NCBI GenBank assembly: GCA_964651505.1
Contig: CAZYXT010000124.1
Location: forward strand, 1-6,539
Length of the DNA: 6,539 bases
DNA from: Avisuccinivibrio_A sp964651505
GTDB lineage: Bacteria; Pseudomonadota; Gammaproteobacteria; Enterobacterales; Succinivibrionaceae
Reading direction: 5' to 3'
Within the stretch, counting starts at the first letter, position 1. Each line of letters begins with the position of its first letter. This document shows positions 5,905 through 6,539 of the stretch, in pieces. A program made the translations under genes and the position numbers. The notes under the pieces were generated by a model. The model did not search any database. It had not been told where the DNA came from and saw only the letters and a list, made by a program, of their open reading frames with translations.

Positions 5905-5974
5905 ATTGCTCTTTTGAAATAACAAGGCCGCAAGCTTTTGTCTGCGTGTATTTGGGGCATTTAAACCCGCGGTG

Positions 5975-5991
5975 CCCGATAAGGCATCGGG
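5975..5991. repeat. Perfect 6-bp hairpin CCCGAT / ATCGGG
   Basis: CCCGAT (5975-5980), loop AAGGC, ATCGGG (5986-5991). The stem is stable in RNA read from either strand. No T-tract follows on the + strand, so it is not a standard terminator. Confidence 0.5.
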
Positions 5992-6113
5992 ACTTAAGAT
6001 TTCAAGTAAAGAAGGGCTCTGAAATGCCTTCAATCTCCCGGGCATCGTTAAAGCCCCGGCATGCAGCAAAGAAAGCTTGGAGCTATCCTTAAGCTCTTCT
6101 TGAGCCGGGTATT

Positions 6114-6125
6114 CTTTGAGCGTTT
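6114..6125 (+). repeat. Direct repeat CTTTGAGCGTTT, copy 2
   Basis: Second copy of the 12-mer also present at 5893-5904; same strand and orientation. Confidence 0.5.
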
Positions 6126-6217
6126 GTTCAGGTTTTAAGATCCCGCCTCGTATCTTGGATCAGATTTTGCGGCACAAGGCTTTATTTAAAACCGCTTCCT
6201 GCGACGCTATTTTACTA

Positions 6218-6317
6218 AAGATCGGGGGCATGAGTTAAAAAAAGCACGACGAAGCCTGTCAAAGAGCTTGCGCAATGACATGAAAAGAAAGAAGGCAGCA
6301 GGACTGCCCCCGATCTT
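6218..6317. repeat. 100-bp element bounded by perfect 13-bp inverted repeats
   Basis: AAGATCGGGGGCA (6218-6230) and TGCCCCCGATCTT (6305-6317) are exact reverse complements separated by 74 bases. The interior is purine-rich and holds a second, nested pairing TGTCA (6257-6261) / TGACA (6276-6280), with the palindrome TTGCGCAA (6268-6275) in its loop. Trimmed by one base at each end, the arms are flanked on both sides by TAA, which could be a short target duplication. Candidates are a small folded RNA, a MITE-like element, or a regulatory structure. No coding sequence is visible inside. Confidence 0.6.
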
Positions 6318-6395
6318 AAGGAGCGGGCGCGTCGGCGAGCATCCCCGGGTTATGAAGCCCTCAAAGGCAGGCAAAGAGGGATTTTCAAAAAGCAT

Positions 6396-6408
6396 GGCAG
6401 GATCTGCC
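6396..6408. repeat. Small hairpin GGCAG / CTGCC
   Basis: Perfect 5-bp stem with a three-base loop (GAT). It is followed by the palindrome GCCCGGGC at 6413-6420 and then TAAAAAGAG. No U-tract is present on either side in the expected place for a terminator. Confidence 0.35.
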
Positions 6409-6451
6409 TGCGGCCCGGGCTAAAAAGAGAACCTCCTGCACAGAATCGCGA

Positions 6452-6468
6452 GGCCTTGCATGAAGGCC
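6452..6468. repeat. Perfect 6-bp hairpin GGCCTT / AAGGCC
   Basis: GGCCTT (6452-6457), loop GCATG, AAGGCC (6463-6468). A further GC/GC pairing is possible outside it if two bases (GA) bulge on the left. Confidence 0.45.
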
Positions 6469-6514
6469 GCAGCAGAAGATCACGCCCCCTTCGACTGCAC
6501 CGCCAAAACGGCGC

Positions 6515-6529
6515 CGGCCTGCAAGGCCG
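6515..6529. repeat. Perfect 6-bp hairpin CGGCCT / AGGCCG
   Basis: CGGCCT (6515-6520), loop GCA, AGGCCG (6524-6529). An alternative pairing AACGGC / GCCGTT uses outer bases (about 6508-6513 with 6526-6531), so the segment can fold in two competing ways. It lies ten bases from the window edge. Confidence 0.45.
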
Positions 6530-6539
6530 TTGATAAGAA

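Larger units (their letters stand above)
5643..6539. other. ~900-bp gene-poor region rich in inverted repeats
   Basis: I found no open frame with recognisable or even natural-looking protein sequence on either strand. The longest (97 codons on the minus strand, 5776-6069) is unconvincing. No tRNA T-loop motif, rRNA, 6S, tmRNA, SRP or RNase P signature was seen. The region holds the ribosome binding site of the fusion gene at its left end, a 12-bp direct repeat, and at least five perfect inverted repeats, listed separately. Decayed coding sequence, a long leader, or an unknown RNA are all possible. Confidence 0.6.

Noticed and set aside
5776..6069. 97-codon - strand open frame in the gene-poor region
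   Set aside because: Basic, low-similarity translation, no ribosome binding site, and it runs through a perfect hairpin; judged non-coding.
6207..6395. 62-codon - strand open frame across the 13-bp inverted repeats
   Set aside because: No recognisable sequence, and the inverted-repeat structure is a better explanation of this segment.
5643..6539. tRNA, 6S, SRP, tmRNA, RNase P RNA or CRISPR array
   Set aside because: None of their hallmark motifs (T-loop GTTCRA, conserved SRP or RNase P cores, regularly spaced repeats) is present.

Overview
The window reads as a mid-GC gammaproteobacterial chromosome segment. The best taxonomic clue is a complete tusD-tusC-tusB set, since the TusBCD relay is typical of Gammaproteobacteria. 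The genes are divergent from their Escherichia coli relatives, and a DUF3737 protein and a YczE-kinase fusion are both of types common in gut anaerobes. An anaerobic gut gammaproteobacterium, for example of the Succinivibrionaceae, is therefore a reasonable but unproven guess. No phage, transposase, CRISPR, tRNA or rRNA was seen.

Layout. Bases 2-124 hold the C-terminal tail of a + strand gene that begins outside the window. A probable extended -10 promoter (about 177-185) precedes a compact + strand operon: ridA (219-605), tusD (608-943), tusC (937-1371) and tusB (1371-1595). The junctions are a 2-nt gap, a 7-nt overlap and a 1-nt stop/start overlap. The operon ends in a short gap with a weak terminator-like hairpin and runs convergently into three - strand genes. 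In transcription order these are a membrane YczE-like/cytidylate-kinase-like fusion (5642-4302), a MATE-family transporter (4258-2822) and, after a hairpin-rich 320-bp gap, a DUF3737 beta-helix protein (2501-1650). The last ~900 bases (5643-6539) show no convincing gene but contain several perfect inverted repeats, including 13-bp arms around 74 bases.

How the genes work together. RidA removes reactive enamine/imine products of PLP enzymes. TusBCD passes sulfur, ultimately from a cysteine desulfurase, toward 2-thiolation of wobble uridine in tRNA. Their tight linkage suggests shared expression, and a common tie to cysteine/PLP chemistry is inference. The fusion protein and the MATE transporter are 43 bp apart on one strand and may be co-expressed, but a terminator-like structure facing the other way lies exactly between them.

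Most noteworthy points: the integral-membrane plus nucleotide-kinase-like fusion; the inverted repeat abutting the SD-less MATE start codon; the 100-bp inverted-repeat element in the gene-poor end; the enlarged TusC and shortened TusB; and sixteen AAGCTT hexamers in 6.5 kb.
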